From the NCBI GenBank assembly GCA_041743125.1, contig JBGTNK010000048.1:1-25690 (forward strand): a stretch of 25,690 nucleotides of DNA. The letters run 5' to 3'. Each line of letters begins with the position of its first letter. Position 1 is the first letter of the stretch. Both the position numbers and the translations under genes were made by a program. The notes beneath the pieces were generated by a model that saw nothing but the letters and a program-made list of their open reading frames with translations, was not told the DNA's origin and made no database searches. Source of the stretch: Terrimonas_B sp041743125. GTDB taxonomy: Bacteria; Bacteroidota; Bacteroidia; Chitinophagales; Chitinophagaceae. Below are positions 9,037 to 17,261 of this stretch, in pieces.

Positions 9037-9507
9037 CTAAATACTGGCAAAGAGATAATAACCCATTGCAAAGCAAATAACCAATTTTAAAAAGGTTCCC
9101 AATAAAAAACCTGCAAATGAACCCACGGCTGCTCTGAACGACTTTTTGGAATCCTGCCCGGCAATCATCTCTCCCGCAAAAGCACCAATGAAAGGCCCGA
9201 TTATCATACCCAGAGGGCCCATCCAGAATGCCAGTAAAAAGCCTATAGCGCATCCCCAAATTCCATATTTGGTACCACCATACTTTTTTGTGCCCCAAAC
9301 AGGGATCATGTAATCCAATATCAATGAAATGACAACAATTCCGGCCCATATCCACAAAAACTTGCTGGTAAAAGGATCCGGTTCCCGAAATTGCTGAATT
9401 ATTAAACCTGCGTAGGCTATCGGCGGACCCGGTAGTATTGGCAGTATACTTCCTGCAATACCAACGATGAGCAATATAATCCCCAGGATGATCCAAAACC
9501 ATTCCAT
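9037..9507 (-). CDS. DUF456 family membrane protein
   Basis: A 156-residue, strongly hydrophobic inner-membrane protein matching DUF456 (PF04306). Visible landmarks are the N-terminal helix MEWFWIILGIILLIVGIAGS followed by ILPGPPIAYAG, then DYMIPVWGTKKYGGTKYGIWG, a glycine-rich GPFIGAFAGEMIAG segment and a final GTFLKLVICFAMGYY helix. I place membrane segments at about 4-21, 27-39, 50-68, 81-110 and 125-152. The family has no established function; the glycine-rich helices suggest a tightly packed membrane bundle. The gene is divergent from dnaK across a 203-base gap and is probably first in a two-gene unit with the DUF3052-like/OmdA protein. Confidence 0.88.
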   Translation of the reverse strand: MEWFWIILGIILLIVGIAGSILPILPGPPIAYAGLIIQQFREPDPFTSKFLWIWAGIVVISLILDYMIPVWGTKKYGGTKYGIWGCAIGFLLAFWMGPLGMIIGPFIGAFAGEMIAGQDSKKSFRAAVGSFAGFLLGTFLKLVICFAMGYYLFASI

Positions 9508-9710
9508 GTGCTTTATTTTTTGTACTGCAAGGTAGGTAGTATGAAGCTCCAGTTTAAAGCTCTATTTCTATTCCTGATTAATTTTTATCTTCTACAGATC
9601 AACCCTTTAGTTTGATGACTGACATTTTTTCACGTTTCAACGTCGCGGCACAATGATTGACTATCAATACCTGTCCTACAAAAAGTGGGAAAAAATTTAA
9701 AGTATAAACT

Positions 9711-11627
9711 ATGGGAAAGATAATTGGAATTGACCTTGGAACTACAAATAGCTGTGTTGCCGTAATGGAGGGCAACGAGCCTGTTGTTATTGCGAACGAT
9801 GAGGGACGCCGTACAACCCCGTCGGTTGTAGCTTTTTTGAAAAACGGCGAACGTAAAGTTGGTGATCCAGCCAAGAGGCAGGCTATTACAAATCCTCATA
9901 ATACAATTACTTCTGTAAAGCGGTTTATGGGTCGCCGGTTTGATGAGGTGACAGAAGAGATCAGCCATTGGAGTTATAAGGTGGCGAAAGGTGACAATAA
10001 TACGGTCCGTATTGACATAGATGGTCGTTTATATACACCCCAGGAAATTTCTGCAATGGTTCTTCAGAAAATGAAGAAAACAGCAGAAGATTATTTGGGT
10101 CATGAGGTAACAGAAGCTGTTATTACAGTACCGGCATATTTTAATGATGCACAGCGCCAGGCTACTAAAGAGGCAGGTGAAATTGCGGGGCTTACCGTTC
10201 GTCGTATCGTTAACGAACCTACGGCTGCTGCATTGGCATACGGGTTAGATAAAGGAGGCAAAGATCATAAGATCGCTGTTTTCGACCTGGGTGGTGGTAC
10301 ATTTGATATATCAGTACTTGAATTAGGCGACGGCGTTTTTGAAGTTAAAAGCACCAACGGTGATACTCACCTGGGTGGTGACGATTTTGATAAAGTGATC
10401 ATGGACTGGCTGGCCAACGAATTTAAAAAGGATGAGGCAATTGATCTGCGGAAGGATCCTATGGCATTGCAGCGCTTAAAAGAGTCGTCTGAGAAGGCGA
10501 AGGTTGAATTGTCTTCTTCTACTGAAACAGAAATAAATCTTCCTTATATAACAGCTGTTGACGGGGTGCCAAAGCACCTGGTTAAAAAATTGAGCCGTGC
10601 TAAATTTGAACAATTGGCAGATAATTTATTTGCCCGTTGCCTGAAGCCTTGCGAACTCGCATTGAAAGATGCAGGAATAAATACCTCAGAAATTGATGAA
10701 GTGATTTTAGTTGGTGGTAGTACCCGTATTCCAAAAGTGCAGGAGATAGTGGAGAAATTTTTTGGGAAGAAGGCGAACCGCAGTGTAAACCCCGATGAAG
10801 TGGTGGCTTTAGGTGCCGCTATCCAGGGTGCTGTAATGACGGGTGAAGTAAAAGACGTTTTATTGCTCGACGTAACACCACTTTCTCTGGGTATTGAAAC
10901 CATGGGTAGTGTAATGACTACGCTGATTCCTTCAAATACAACAATACCAACTAAAAAATCAGAGACTTTCAGTACGGCCAGCGATAATCAGCCAGGTGTT
11001 CAGATCCATGTATTACAAGGTGAACGTTCGATGGCAAAGGATAATAAGAGCCTTGGAATTTTTAACCTTGATGGTATACCGCCTGCTCCCAGAGGTGTTC
11101 CACAGATTGAAGTGATATTTGATATTGACGCTAATGGAATAATGCATGTTACAGCCAAGGATAAAGGAACTGGAAAAGAACAAAAAATCCATATTGAAGC
11201 CGGAAGTGGATTAAGTAAAGATGAAGTTGAAAAAATGAAGGCAGAGGCAAAGGCTAATGAAGCTACGGATAAGGCGGAAAGAGAAAAAGTGGATAAGTTG
11301 AATGCTGCTGACAGCCTGGTATTCCAGACAGAAAAGCAATTGAAGGAATATGGTGAAAAGATCCCGGCTGAAAAGAAAACGGTTATTGAATCGGCTGCAG
11401 AAAAATTGAAAACAGCACATAAGGCCCAGGATTTTGCGGGTATCGATAGCGCCATGGCAGAATTAAATGCCGCATGGACATCGGCCAGCCAGGATATGTA
11501 TAATTCCACTCAGCAGGAAGGTAATGCTGCTCAACCAGGTCCTGATCAATCAGGTGGGGAAGAAGGAAATACAGGAGCAAAGGCAGATGATAACGTAACC
11601 GATGTTCCCTACGAAGAAGTGAAGTAA
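9711..11627 (+). CDS. dnaK: Molecular chaperone DnaK (Hsp70)
   Basis: The ATP-dependent Hsp70 chaperone, 638 residues, the normal bacterial length. The nucleotide-binding domain starts with IGIDLGTTNSCVAVMEG, has the phosphate-2 loop DLGGGTFDISVLELG at residue 192 onward and VGGSTRIPKVQ near 341. The substrate-binding beta domain (DVTPLSLGIETMG from ~388) and helical lid (to ~600) follow, then a Gly/Gln/Asn-rich tail and the C-terminus DVPYEEVK, the Bacteroidota counterpart of the EEVD-like end. Start ATG 9711 gives the standard N-terminus MGKIIGIDLG. grpE and dnaJ are not adjacent, and I see no CIRCE inverted repeat in the 203 bases upstream, so HrcA control is not indicated here; no consensus -7 element stands out either. 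A strong terminator makes the gene monocistronic. Confidence 0.99.
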   Translation: MGKIIGIDLGTTNSCVAVMEGNEPVVIANDEGRRTTPSVVAFLKNGERKVGDPAKRQAITNPHNTITSVKRFMGRRFDEVTEEISHWSYKVAKGDNNTVRIDIDGRLYTPQEISAMVLQKMKKTAEDYLGHEVTEAVITVPAYFNDAQRQATKEAGEIAGLTVRRIVNEPTAAALAYGLDKGGKDHKIAVFDLGGGTFDISVLELGDGVFEVKSTNGDTHLGGDDFDKVIMDWLANEFKKDEAIDLRKDPMALQRLKESSEKAKVELSSSTETEINLPYITAVDGVPKHLVKKLSRAKFEQLADNLFARCLKPCELALKDAGINTSEIDEVILVGGSTRIPKVQEIVEKFFGKKANRSVNPDEVVALGAAIQGAVMTGEVKDVLLLDVTPLSLGIETMGSVMTTLIPSNTTIPTKKSETFSTASDNQPGVQIHVLQGERSMAKDNKSLGIFNLDGIPPAPRGVPQIEVIFDIDANGIMHVTAKDKGTGKEQKIHIEAGSGLSKDEVEKMKAEAKANEATDKAEREKVDKLNAADSLVFQTEKQLKEYGEKIPAEKKTVIESAAEKLKTAHKAQDFAGIDSAMAELNAAWTSASQDMYNSTQQEGNAAQPGPDQSGGEEGNTGAKADDNVTDVPYEEVK

Positions 11628-11660
11628 TATATACCTGGACAGATATACATAGAATTTAAA

Positions 11661-11696
11661 TAAAGCCCTTACAGACATGTGAGGGCTTTATTTTTT
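11661..11696 (+). terminator. Rho-independent terminator of dnaK
   Basis: A 13-bp stem (11661-11673 with 11678-11690, one G-U pair) closes the loop GACA and is followed by a run of six T beyond the last stem T. It starts 33 bases after the dnaK stop codon. Confidence 0.93.
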
Positions 11697-12172
11697 ACAA
11701 TTCTATAGAAGAAAGATGACCTGAAAATTTCCTGTGTAATTTAGCTTTCCGTGAACAAAAATTTCCAATCGGTCATGCTCTTCTTTTGCTTCTGCTCTCC
11801 TGTAATATTTGGTCATGTTTTTCTATACCGATAGCAGCGGTTGATGAAAAGGACATCTTCTAATATTGTTATTCAAAGAAATTTTTTTTTAATAAAATAT
11901 CCTCACTAAAGTTGAAAGGGTTGAACAACTTTTTTTCGGCAAATGAAAATGGTATTAAAAAGATTGAACAGTTCATATGCAGGGAAAATTTCGGCCATGA
12001 ATTAAATTTTATATAGCAGGAAGCAATAAAGAAGATTTATTGGGAGATTAAGCAAAATGGGAAAATAATTAAAAAGACAGGGGAAGTATTTCCCCTGGTT
12101 ATTTTAGTAATTGAAAACTTGTTATATCAATTGTTAATACTCATGTAACGTTTATTTATTTATTCAATATTC
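11697..12172. other. Gene-free AT-rich stretch with an orphan hairpin
   Basis: No credible gene is present on either strand over ~480 bases. The only clear structure is a perfect 8-bp hairpin with loop GTAT at 12078-12097, with short A- and T-rich flanks on both sides, which could terminate a transcript on either strand. Several short open frames without start codons run through 11864-12160 (one of 54 codons reads KKIEQFICRENFGHEL near its end), interrupted by stops, as expected of chance or of a decayed gene. Confidence 0.5.
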
Positions 12173-12203
12173 TTTGGAGTTTAGCAACCCTGCAGTACAT
12201 TTG
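12173..12203 (+). promoter_or_regulatory. Consensus Bacteroidota promoter for the 63-residue gene
   Basis: TTTG (12173-12176), exactly 19 bases, then TACATTTG (12196-12203) is a full match to the primary sigma-factor pattern of Bacteroidota. Transcription should begin near 12210, leaving a ~130-base untranslated leader before the ATG at 12342. Confidence 0.75.
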
Positions 12204-12341
12204 CAACATCAATTTGAGCTTTGATACAAATTAAATAAACAGGGTGATAGAGTTTGCCGCTTGCCTCTTCTAACGATTCCAGATTTTTCTTCCCCCATTG
12301 CTCAAAAAAATATTTGTAATTAATAAAAACAGGAAATAATC

Positions 12342-12533
12342 ATGGAGAATGATGTAATGCCATCTATTGTACAGATGGAGTATGGAGTACTTGAGTCCCT
12401 ATTAACAGAAGTTAAAGAAACACTGGCTACCGACATCAAAATGCCGGAAGAGCCAACCAAATCTTTTGGAATCGTGGATCTTTGGAATATTCGCAGGACG
12501 GCAAAATCGGCCCGCGGCATGTTTAAAGGGTAA
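12342..12533 (+). CDS. Small conserved-looking hypothetical protein, 63 residues
   Basis: I do not recognise a named family. The protein begins MENDVMPSIVQMEYGVLESLL, is acidic and probably helical in residues 8-30 (LLTEVKETLATDIK), has a Pro-rich turn MPEEPTKSFG and ends with a basic helix DLWNIRRTAKSARGMFKG. It has no signal peptide or membrane segment, so it should be cytoplasmic. The charge split between an acidic N-terminal helix and a basic C-terminus suggests a binding or assembly role, but that is speculation. Reality as a gene rests on context: a consensus promoter 140 bases upstream, an ATG start and a strong terminator 54 bases after the stop, with no other gene to explain that transcript. 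Inner Met residues at 6 and 12 could also start it. Confidence 0.68.
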   Translation: MENDVMPSIVQMEYGVLESLLTEVKETLATDIKMPEEPTKSFGIVDLWNIRRTAKSARGMFKG

Positions 12534-12587
12534 TCGTTCCCGGTGCAAATTTTTGCAAGATCCATAGCTATTAAAAAAGGAAAAACA

Positions 12588-12620
12588 AAAATGCCGGCCC
12601 TTAGTAGGAACCGGCATTTT
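12588..12620. terminator. Bidirectional terminator between convergent small genes
   Basis: A 10-bp perfect stem (12588-12597 with 12611-12620, GC-rich centre ATGCCGG/CCGGCAT) closes a 13-base loop. The T-run on its right serves the plus-strand 63-residue gene, and the A-rich left flank (12574-12591) gives a U-tract for the minus-strand Pmp3 gene, whose stop is at 12639. Confidence 0.9.
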
Positions 12621-12638
12621 TATATTAATTTATTTTTA

Positions 12639-13061
12639 CTATTCGTTACCAAGTATCACGATCAAAGCATAGATAACGCCCGGGATAAAAAATAATAAGG
12701 TCAGCAGCAGGCTGATCCAAAATTTACTGTTTATTTCGCCCTGGTGAAGGTATACTGCAAGCGGGGGAAGTAAAAGAGCTAAAATAACTAAAAGAAGGGT
12801 GTTGGTGCTGGGTTCCGCACCTGCTTTTTTAGCCGATTTAAAAGCTTTTATTTCTTTTTTTGCCTCTTTGATCCTCGACTTCTTTTCTTTTTTAGAAAGA
12901 CTCTTGAATTCGTTTACAGCTGCTTTTGCTGTTGTAGGATCAGGTTCACTGGGTAATGATGAAGCTGTAGTAGATGGAACGACCAGTGCTGCATGAGAAG
13001 GATTGGTTACTGAAGTGGCAGCAATCAAAATTGCCAAAGAGACGAATAGAATTTTTTTCAT
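12639..13061 (-). CDS. YqaE/Pmp3 family membrane protein with signal peptide and charged spacer
   Basis: A 140-residue membrane protein. Residues 1-24 form a signal peptide (MKKILFVSLAILIAATSV, ending near SHA), residues 25-85 are a Ser/Thr/Pro stretch followed by a highly charged Lys/Glu helix (LSKKEKKSRIKEAKKEIKAF), and residues 86-140 are the Pmp3/YqaE domain (PF01679) with two hydrophobic helices (~88-106 and 114-137) and the family signatures LLPPLAVYLHQG and FIPGVIYALIVIL. Ordinary Pmp3 proteins are only ~55 residues and are linked to membrane-potential and salt-stress tolerance in yeast and plants; the exported N-terminal extension is seen in Bacteroidota members. The near-match TACCTTTA upstream is a weak -7 candidate. 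Confidence 0.88.
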   Translation of the reverse strand: MKKILFVSLAILIAATSVTNPSHAALVVPSTTASSLPSEPDPTTAKAAVNEFKSLSKKEKKSRIKEAKKEIKAFKSAKKAGAEPSTNTLLLVILALLLPPLAVYLHQGEINSKFWISLLLTLLFFIPGVIYALIVILGNE

Positions 13062-13132
13062 TTTACCTGGGTTTAGGGTTGTATAATTATTGTTTTGTTA
13101 AAGGTATTTCATTTTACAGTTGCTGTCTAAAG

Positions 13133-13159
13133 AAATAACCCACATTAAGTGGGTTATTT
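13133..13159 (-). terminator. Hairpin terminator after the 51-residue membrane protein gene
   Basis: A perfect 11-bp stem (13133-13143 with 13149-13159) with a 5-base loop lies 16 bases beyond the stop of the minus-strand gene. On that strand the 3' arm ends GGGTTATTTC, then TTTA, a modest U-rich tail. It also separates this gene from the Pmp3 gene further downstream. Confidence 0.75.
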
Positions 13160-13175
13160 AAAATATATTTTCGGA

Positions 13176-13331
13176 TTACATTATATCCATTGCTTTCACA
13201 AAAGCGGTAGTCTGAAAGGGGAGAATTAATGTCAGCCATTCCCAATGCGTATAAATGGCAAAAATCAAAGCGGCCGTGGATGCAAAAAAAAGGAGCCAAT
13301 AAATTCCTTTGTTTTTCTTTTGTTGTTCCAT
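13176..13331 (-). CDS. Small single-span membrane protein, 51 residues
   Basis: The protein starts MEQQKKNKGIYWLLFFASTA, with a charged N-terminus of eight residues, one long hydrophobic helix (~10-26), the motif YTHWEWLTLILPF and a short second hydrophobic stretch ending FVKAMDIM. I chose ATG 13331 because the longer in-frame version adds residues that do not look like protein and would start upstream of the probable -7 element. The sequence resembles short uncharacterised membrane proteins that I recall from Bacteroidota, but I cannot name a family. A consensus -7 box 47 bases upstream and a hairpin terminator just after the stop mark it as an independent transcription unit. Confidence 0.65.
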   Translation of the reverse strand: MEQQKKNKGIYWLLFFASTAALIFAIYTHWEWLTLILPFQTTAFVKAMDIM

Positions 13332-13377
13332 ACGTTTATTTTGGTTTTGTTGTTCCACCCCGGTTTTCCGGATCGTG

Positions 13378-13385
13378 CAAAAATA
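13378..13385 (-). promoter_or_regulatory. -7 element for the 51-residue membrane protein gene
   Basis: On the minus strand, 13385-13378 reads TATTTTTG, a full match to TAnnTTTG, 47 bases before the ATG. The expected TTTG at -33 is not clear, only a T-rich stretch, so confidence is moderate. Confidence 0.5.
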
Positions 13386-13827
13386 GGACGGCAGGTTGAA
13401 ATGAAAAAAGATATTAATTTTTGTTCCCACAATTTCTTTCGGTATGTTTTGAATGGAAGTTTTAATTGATATACCTTCTTTTCATCCTTGGAAACTTTAG
13501 TTATATAATGGTTGATTTTATTACTAGTCCATGCGGTTAGGACGGAATATGTCAATGCGTTTCCCGGACAATTTGTATTCCAATACCCAAACGAAGAATG
13601 TACTCTATTCTCTAAAAAACTCTGTAACATCCCTAAATCTTCTACCGGAATTGTTTACAAAAAAAAAAATTAAAAACCACTGCAACAATTTCAGGCCTTT
13701 TGGGGCTTATTATAAATTTTTCTAATGATTCTTAAATAAAAATATTATCCTTGAATGTTTTATTTTACATTCGTACCAATGTGTCATTTACACACTTTTT
13801 TAAAGGATTTTTGAACCAACGATTGCA
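13386..13827. other. AT-rich intergenic stretch before the glucanotransferase gene
   Basis: About 440 bases with no credible gene on either strand; open frames here are short and of poor composition. An A-run at 13659-13670 and a GGCC-containing patch near 13694 are the only landmarks. It should hold the promoter of the downstream glucanotransferase; TATCCTTG (13746-13753) and TACATTCG (13766-13773) are one-mismatch -7 candidates without a matching -33. Confidence 0.4.
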
Positions 13828-16527
13828 ATGATTCTCCATTTTAATTTACGATTCCATACTGAATTTGGTCAGAGTTTGTGGGTGAGCGGTAATAACAGGG
13901 AACTTGGAATGAATGACCCGGCCCAGGCAGTAGCCATGCAATATCTTAATGATGAATTTTGGTATGCAGCCATTACCATTTCCAAAAAAGACTGGAAAAA
14001 AAACAGCCTGAAATATAAATATTACCTGAAAAACAAGGAAGGTGAAATGTCCGGAGAGTGGGGGCATGATAAGGTAATATCAGAATCTGAAAAAAATCTT
14101 GAGGAAATACAGCTATTGGATGCCTGGAACCATCCCGGAGATTTTGGAAACGCTTTTTTTACTGCTCCATTCGAAAATGTTTTGCTGAGGCAGGATTTTC
14201 AAAAGCATAGGGCAAAAGCAGACAAGAACTTTACACATACTTTTAAGATAAAAGCTCCTTTGCTGGATGAGCATGAAGTGATCTGTCTTTCGGGGAACAA
14301 TGAAATATTGGGTAACTGGTTGGAGGATAAATTAATTTCTATGGGAATTCAAGACGGTTGGTGGTCCGCCAATGTGGATTTGATCGAAAGCCCTTTTCCT
14401 GTAGCCTATAAGTATGTTTTGTTTAACACAAAAGAAAACAAAATGACCCGGTTTGAATCCGGCGATAACCGGCTGATGCATATAAATTCTCATGCAAATC
14501 GTATTACAATTGTACATGACGGTTTTGCCCGATTTCCTAACGACACCTGGAAGGGTGCCGGAGTTTCTTTACCGGTTTTTAGCTTGCGAAGTAAAAGTAG
14601 TTTTGGAGTTGGAGAATTCACTGATCTGAAATTGTTGGTTGACTGGGCAAAAGAAACGGGGCTTAAACTCATACAGATTCTTCCGGTTAATGATACAATC
14701 GCTACCAAATCATGGATGGATTCTTATCCTTATGCGGCCATCTCGGCATTTGCATTGCATCCATTATATATTAATCTGGAAAAATGTGCCGGGAAAAAGC
14801 ACAATGATTCTGTACAATTTTTGAAAAAGAAAAAGAAACAATTAAATGATCTTAACCAGGTAGATTATGAAGAGGTCATTCGATTAAAGCTTTCAGTTCT
14901 AAAAGATTTGTATGAGACAATGTATAAGGAATGTTTTGATTCAGAAGATTACCAGTCATTTTTTGGGGATAATAAGCACTGGTTAAAACCCTATGCTGTC
15001 TTCTGTTATTTACGGGATCAATACAGCACGTCTCATTTTAAAGATTGGAAAACAAACAGCATTTACAAGAAGGAAGAAATCGATCAGTTATTCGACACTA
15101 AGTCTTCAGTTCAAAAAGAAATCAAATTTTATTGTTTTGTGCAGTTCCAACTTCATGTTCAATTAAAAGAGGCTGCTGACTATGCTCATAAAAAAGGAAT
15201 TGTTTTAAAAGGAGATATTCCGATTGGCATTTATCGCTATGGTTGCGATGCCTGGGTGGCTCCGGAGTTATACAACATGGAAGAGCAAGCAGGAGCACCA
15301 CCTGATGATTTTACACCCATAGGGCAAAATTGGGAATTTCCTACTTATAACTGGAAACGCATGCAGGAAGATGATTTTTCCTGGTGGAAAAAGCGTTTCG
15401 AACAAATGAACAATTATTTTGATGCTTTCAGAATAGATCATATCCTTGGATTTTTCCGCATTTGGAGTGTTCCCTCTAATGCTGTGCAGGGCATCATGGG
15501 TCATTTTGTTCCTTCCATTCCTATCCACTATACTGAGTTTGGTGAAAACGGAATATGGTTTGATGAACCCCGGTATTGCAAACCTTATATTACAGATGAC
15601 GTATTAAATGAGGTTTTCGGCGACCTTGCCGAAAAAGTCAGGCAAGATTTTGTTGGGCCCAATGAAAGAGGAGGTTACAATCTGAAATCATTATACCAGG
15701 ATCAGCGGGCTGTAGAGGCCCACTTTTTGCAACTGGATTCCAATGAAGAAAATATAAAGTTGAAACTGGGATTGTATGATCTTATTTCTAATGTGATATT
15801 CTTCAAACAGGAAGGATCAAGAGGCCTGGAGTACCATTTCCGGATTGATATGGAAAAAACTCTTTCATTTAGGTATCTCATTCCACATGTTCAGGAAAAG
15901 TTGAAATCGCTCTATGTAAATTATTTTTACCGCCGTCAGGATAATTTTTGGAAGAAAGAAGCACTTAAGAAATTACCCCGGCTCAAGGATTCTACCAATA
16001 TGCTTATCTGTGGGGAAGACCTGGGTATGGTTCCTGATTGTGTGCCTGAAGTAATGAACCTGCTGGGAATTCTCAGTCTTGAAATTCAAAGGATGCCTAA
16101 AGATCCAAAAAAGGAATTTTTCTATCCCCACGAAGCTCCTTACTTATCCGTGATCACACCGTCTACTCACGACATGAGCACCATCAGGGGTTGGTGGGAA
16201 GAAAACCGGGAAAGAACCCAACATTTTTATAACCACGCTTTGGGGCAATGGGGCGACGCACCCTATTTATGTGAATCCTGGATAAACAGGGCAATCATTT
16301 TACAACACCTGTATTCCCCTGCCATGTGGAGTATTTTCCAATTACAGGATATATTAGGTATGAGTGATTTGTTGCGCCGGCCAAATCCTCATGAAGAAAG
16401 GATTAATAATCCCGCCAATTCAAAACATTATTGGCAATTCAGAATGCATATTCCTTTGGAGGATTTAATTAAGGAAAATGAATTTAATGAGGAGCTAAAA
16501 GGATATGTTCAGCATAGCCGCAGATAA
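13828..16527 (+). CDS. malQ: 4-alpha-glucanotransferase, GH77, DPE2-type with two CBM20 domains
   Basis: A cytoplasmic amylomaltase of 899 residues that moves glucosyl units between maltose or malto-oligosaccharides and larger glucans. Two starch-binding CBM20 domains come first (about 1-105: LRFHTEFGQSLWVSGNNRELG; about 130-235: LSGNNEILGNWLEDK, WSANVDL, AYKYVLFN). The GH77 barrel follows from ~240 (GAGVSLPVFSLRSKSSFGVG; LIQILPVNDT). Catalytic residues are visible: nucleophile Asp537 in FRIDH, acid/base Glu730 in ICGEDLGMVPDC, and Asp782 in STHDMST. The 193-residue gap between Asp537 and Glu730 compares with ~47 in ordinary MalQ, revealing an insert of ~145 residues as in plant DPE2. It has no signal peptide. 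No obvious terminator follows and no other sugar gene lies nearby. Confidence 0.95.
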   Translation: MILHFNLRFHTEFGQSLWVSGNNRELGMNDPAQAVAMQYLNDEFWYAAITISKKDWKKNSLKYKYYLKNKEGEMSGEWGHDKVISESEKNLEEIQLLDAWNHPGDFGNAFFTAPFENVLLRQDFQKHRAKADKNFTHTFKIKAPLLDEHEVICLSGNNEILGNWLEDKLISMGIQDGWWSANVDLIESPFPVAYKYVLFNTKENKMTRFESGDNRLMHINSHANRITIVHDGFARFPNDTWKGAGVSLPVFSLRSKSSFGVGEFTDLKLLVDWAKETGLKLIQILPVNDTIATKSWMDSYPYAAISAFALHPLYINLEKCAGKKHNDSVQFLKKKKKQLNDLNQVDYEEVIRLKLSVLKDLYETMYKECFDSEDYQSFFGDNKHWLKPYAVFCYLRDQYSTSHFKDWKTNSIYKKEEIDQLFDTKSSVQKEIKFYCFVQFQLHVQLKEAADYAHKKGIVLKGDIPIGIYRYGCDAWVAPELYNMEEQAGAPPDDFTPIGQNWEFPTYNWKRMQEDDFSWWKKRFEQMNNYFDAFRIDHILGFFRIWSVPSNAVQGIMGHFVPSIPIHYTEFGENGIWFDEPRYCKPYITDDVLNEVFGDLAEKVRQDFVGPNERGGYNLKSLYQDQRAVEAHFLQLDSNEENIKLKLGLYDLISNVIFFKQEGSRGLEYHFRIDMEKTLSFRYLIPHVQEKLKSLYVNYFYRRQDNFWKKEALKKLPRLKDSTNMLICGEDLGMVPDCVPEVMNLLGILSLEIQRMPKDPKKEFFYPHEAPYLSVITPSTHDMSTIRGWWEENRERTQHFYNHALGQWGDAPYLCESWINRAIILQHLYSPAMWSIFQLQDILGMSDLLRRPNPHEERINNPANSKHYWQFRMHIPLEDLIKENEFNEELKGYVQHSRR

Positions 16528-16721
16528 ATAAAAATTTTCAAAACAAAATTATCTCCCCTGGGTTTACCTGATTCTTTAATTATGTCTTCGGGTGAAAAAA
16601 TAATCCTGACTTTTAACCAATAGGTACTTGAACGGGAAAGGGAAATATTTACCCTTACAATAAAGGTCACATTTGTTCATTGTGGCACTATCGTTGTACC
16701 TTCTTGCTAAAATATTTATTT

Positions 16722-17147
16722 ATGTATAGTAAAGTGGTTAACTCTCAGGATCAGGCCTTATGTCATTTATATTATCATTGTTGCCTGAAGAATGGAAAAT
16801 TATCTCCCCTCGAAATAGATAGCCTTTCTGACAGGTTTGTAGCATTGGGATTGCAAAAGCGGTTGAATTTTAAAGATGAAATGAATGCCTACAGATCTTA
16901 TAATAATACTATCGAAAACGAGGATCAATATTTGAAATTTCTTATCCAACTTATAAATCCCACTAATGAACTTGCATTATTTTCCTATTGTGTAGAGTTA
17001 ACAGTCAGCGATGAATTAATGGATATGGTTGAGGAAAGCCTGATCAAAAAGATAGGTAACCTCTTAAATATTGAAGAGGTGCAACAGCAAACTATTCAGA
17101 AATTAGTTATTGAGAGGAAAGTAGTAGAAACTGAGAAAATAATGTAG
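16722..17147 (+). CDS. TerB-like all-helical small protein
   Basis: A cytoplasmic, helix-rich protein of 141 residues, started at ATG 16722 because the in-frame residues before it (from 16680) do not continue the pattern. The layout, ALCHLYYHCCLKNGKLSPLEIDSL, then LSDRFVALG and a late helix pair ending IQKLVIERKVVETEKIM, resembles the TerB/DjlA-N-like helical fold, in which an early segment (here KNGKLSPLEID) forms a turn between helices. The acidic metal-binding residues of true TerB are not clearly present, so function cannot be given. It has two adjacent cysteines (about residues 20-21). A weak promoter (TTTG at 16672-16675, N21, TACCTTCT) fits only partly. It is convergent with the secreted paralog gene; the 114 bases between show no strong terminator. 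Confidence 0.6.
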   Translation: MYSKVVNSQDQALCHLYYHCCLKNGKLSPLEIDSLSDRFVALGLQKRLNFKDEMNAYRSYNNTIENEDQYLKFLIQLINPTNELALFSYCVELTVSDELMDMVEESLIKKIGNLLNIEEVQQQTIQKLVIERKVVETEKIM

Positions 17148-17261
17148 AGAAAGTTATGTAACATTCAAATGCTGGAAAGAATAGTAATCTGCAACAATTT
17201 AATCCATTTTTAAAAATGCTTAATGAGCTGTAAATGCATAACAGCAGGGGAATCCTTTTAA

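Noticed and set aside
8996..9502. 168-residue minus-strand frame over the DUF456 gene
   Set aside because: Out-of-frame copy of a clear DUF456 gene; Cys/His/Arg-rich and not protein-like.
9508..9710. Possible CIRCE or other heat-shock operator before dnaK
   Set aside because: No TTAGCACTC/GAGTGCTAA inverted repeat or other strong palindrome is present.
11000..11509. 169-residue minus-strand frame antisense to dnaK
   Set aside because: Dictated by dnaK codon use; Ser/Ala/Phe-rich composition typical of an antisense shadow.
13265..13630. 121-residue minus-strand frame in the gap before the glucanotransferase
   Set aside because: Poor composition, no promoter or homology, and overlaps the better-supported 51-residue gene in another frame.
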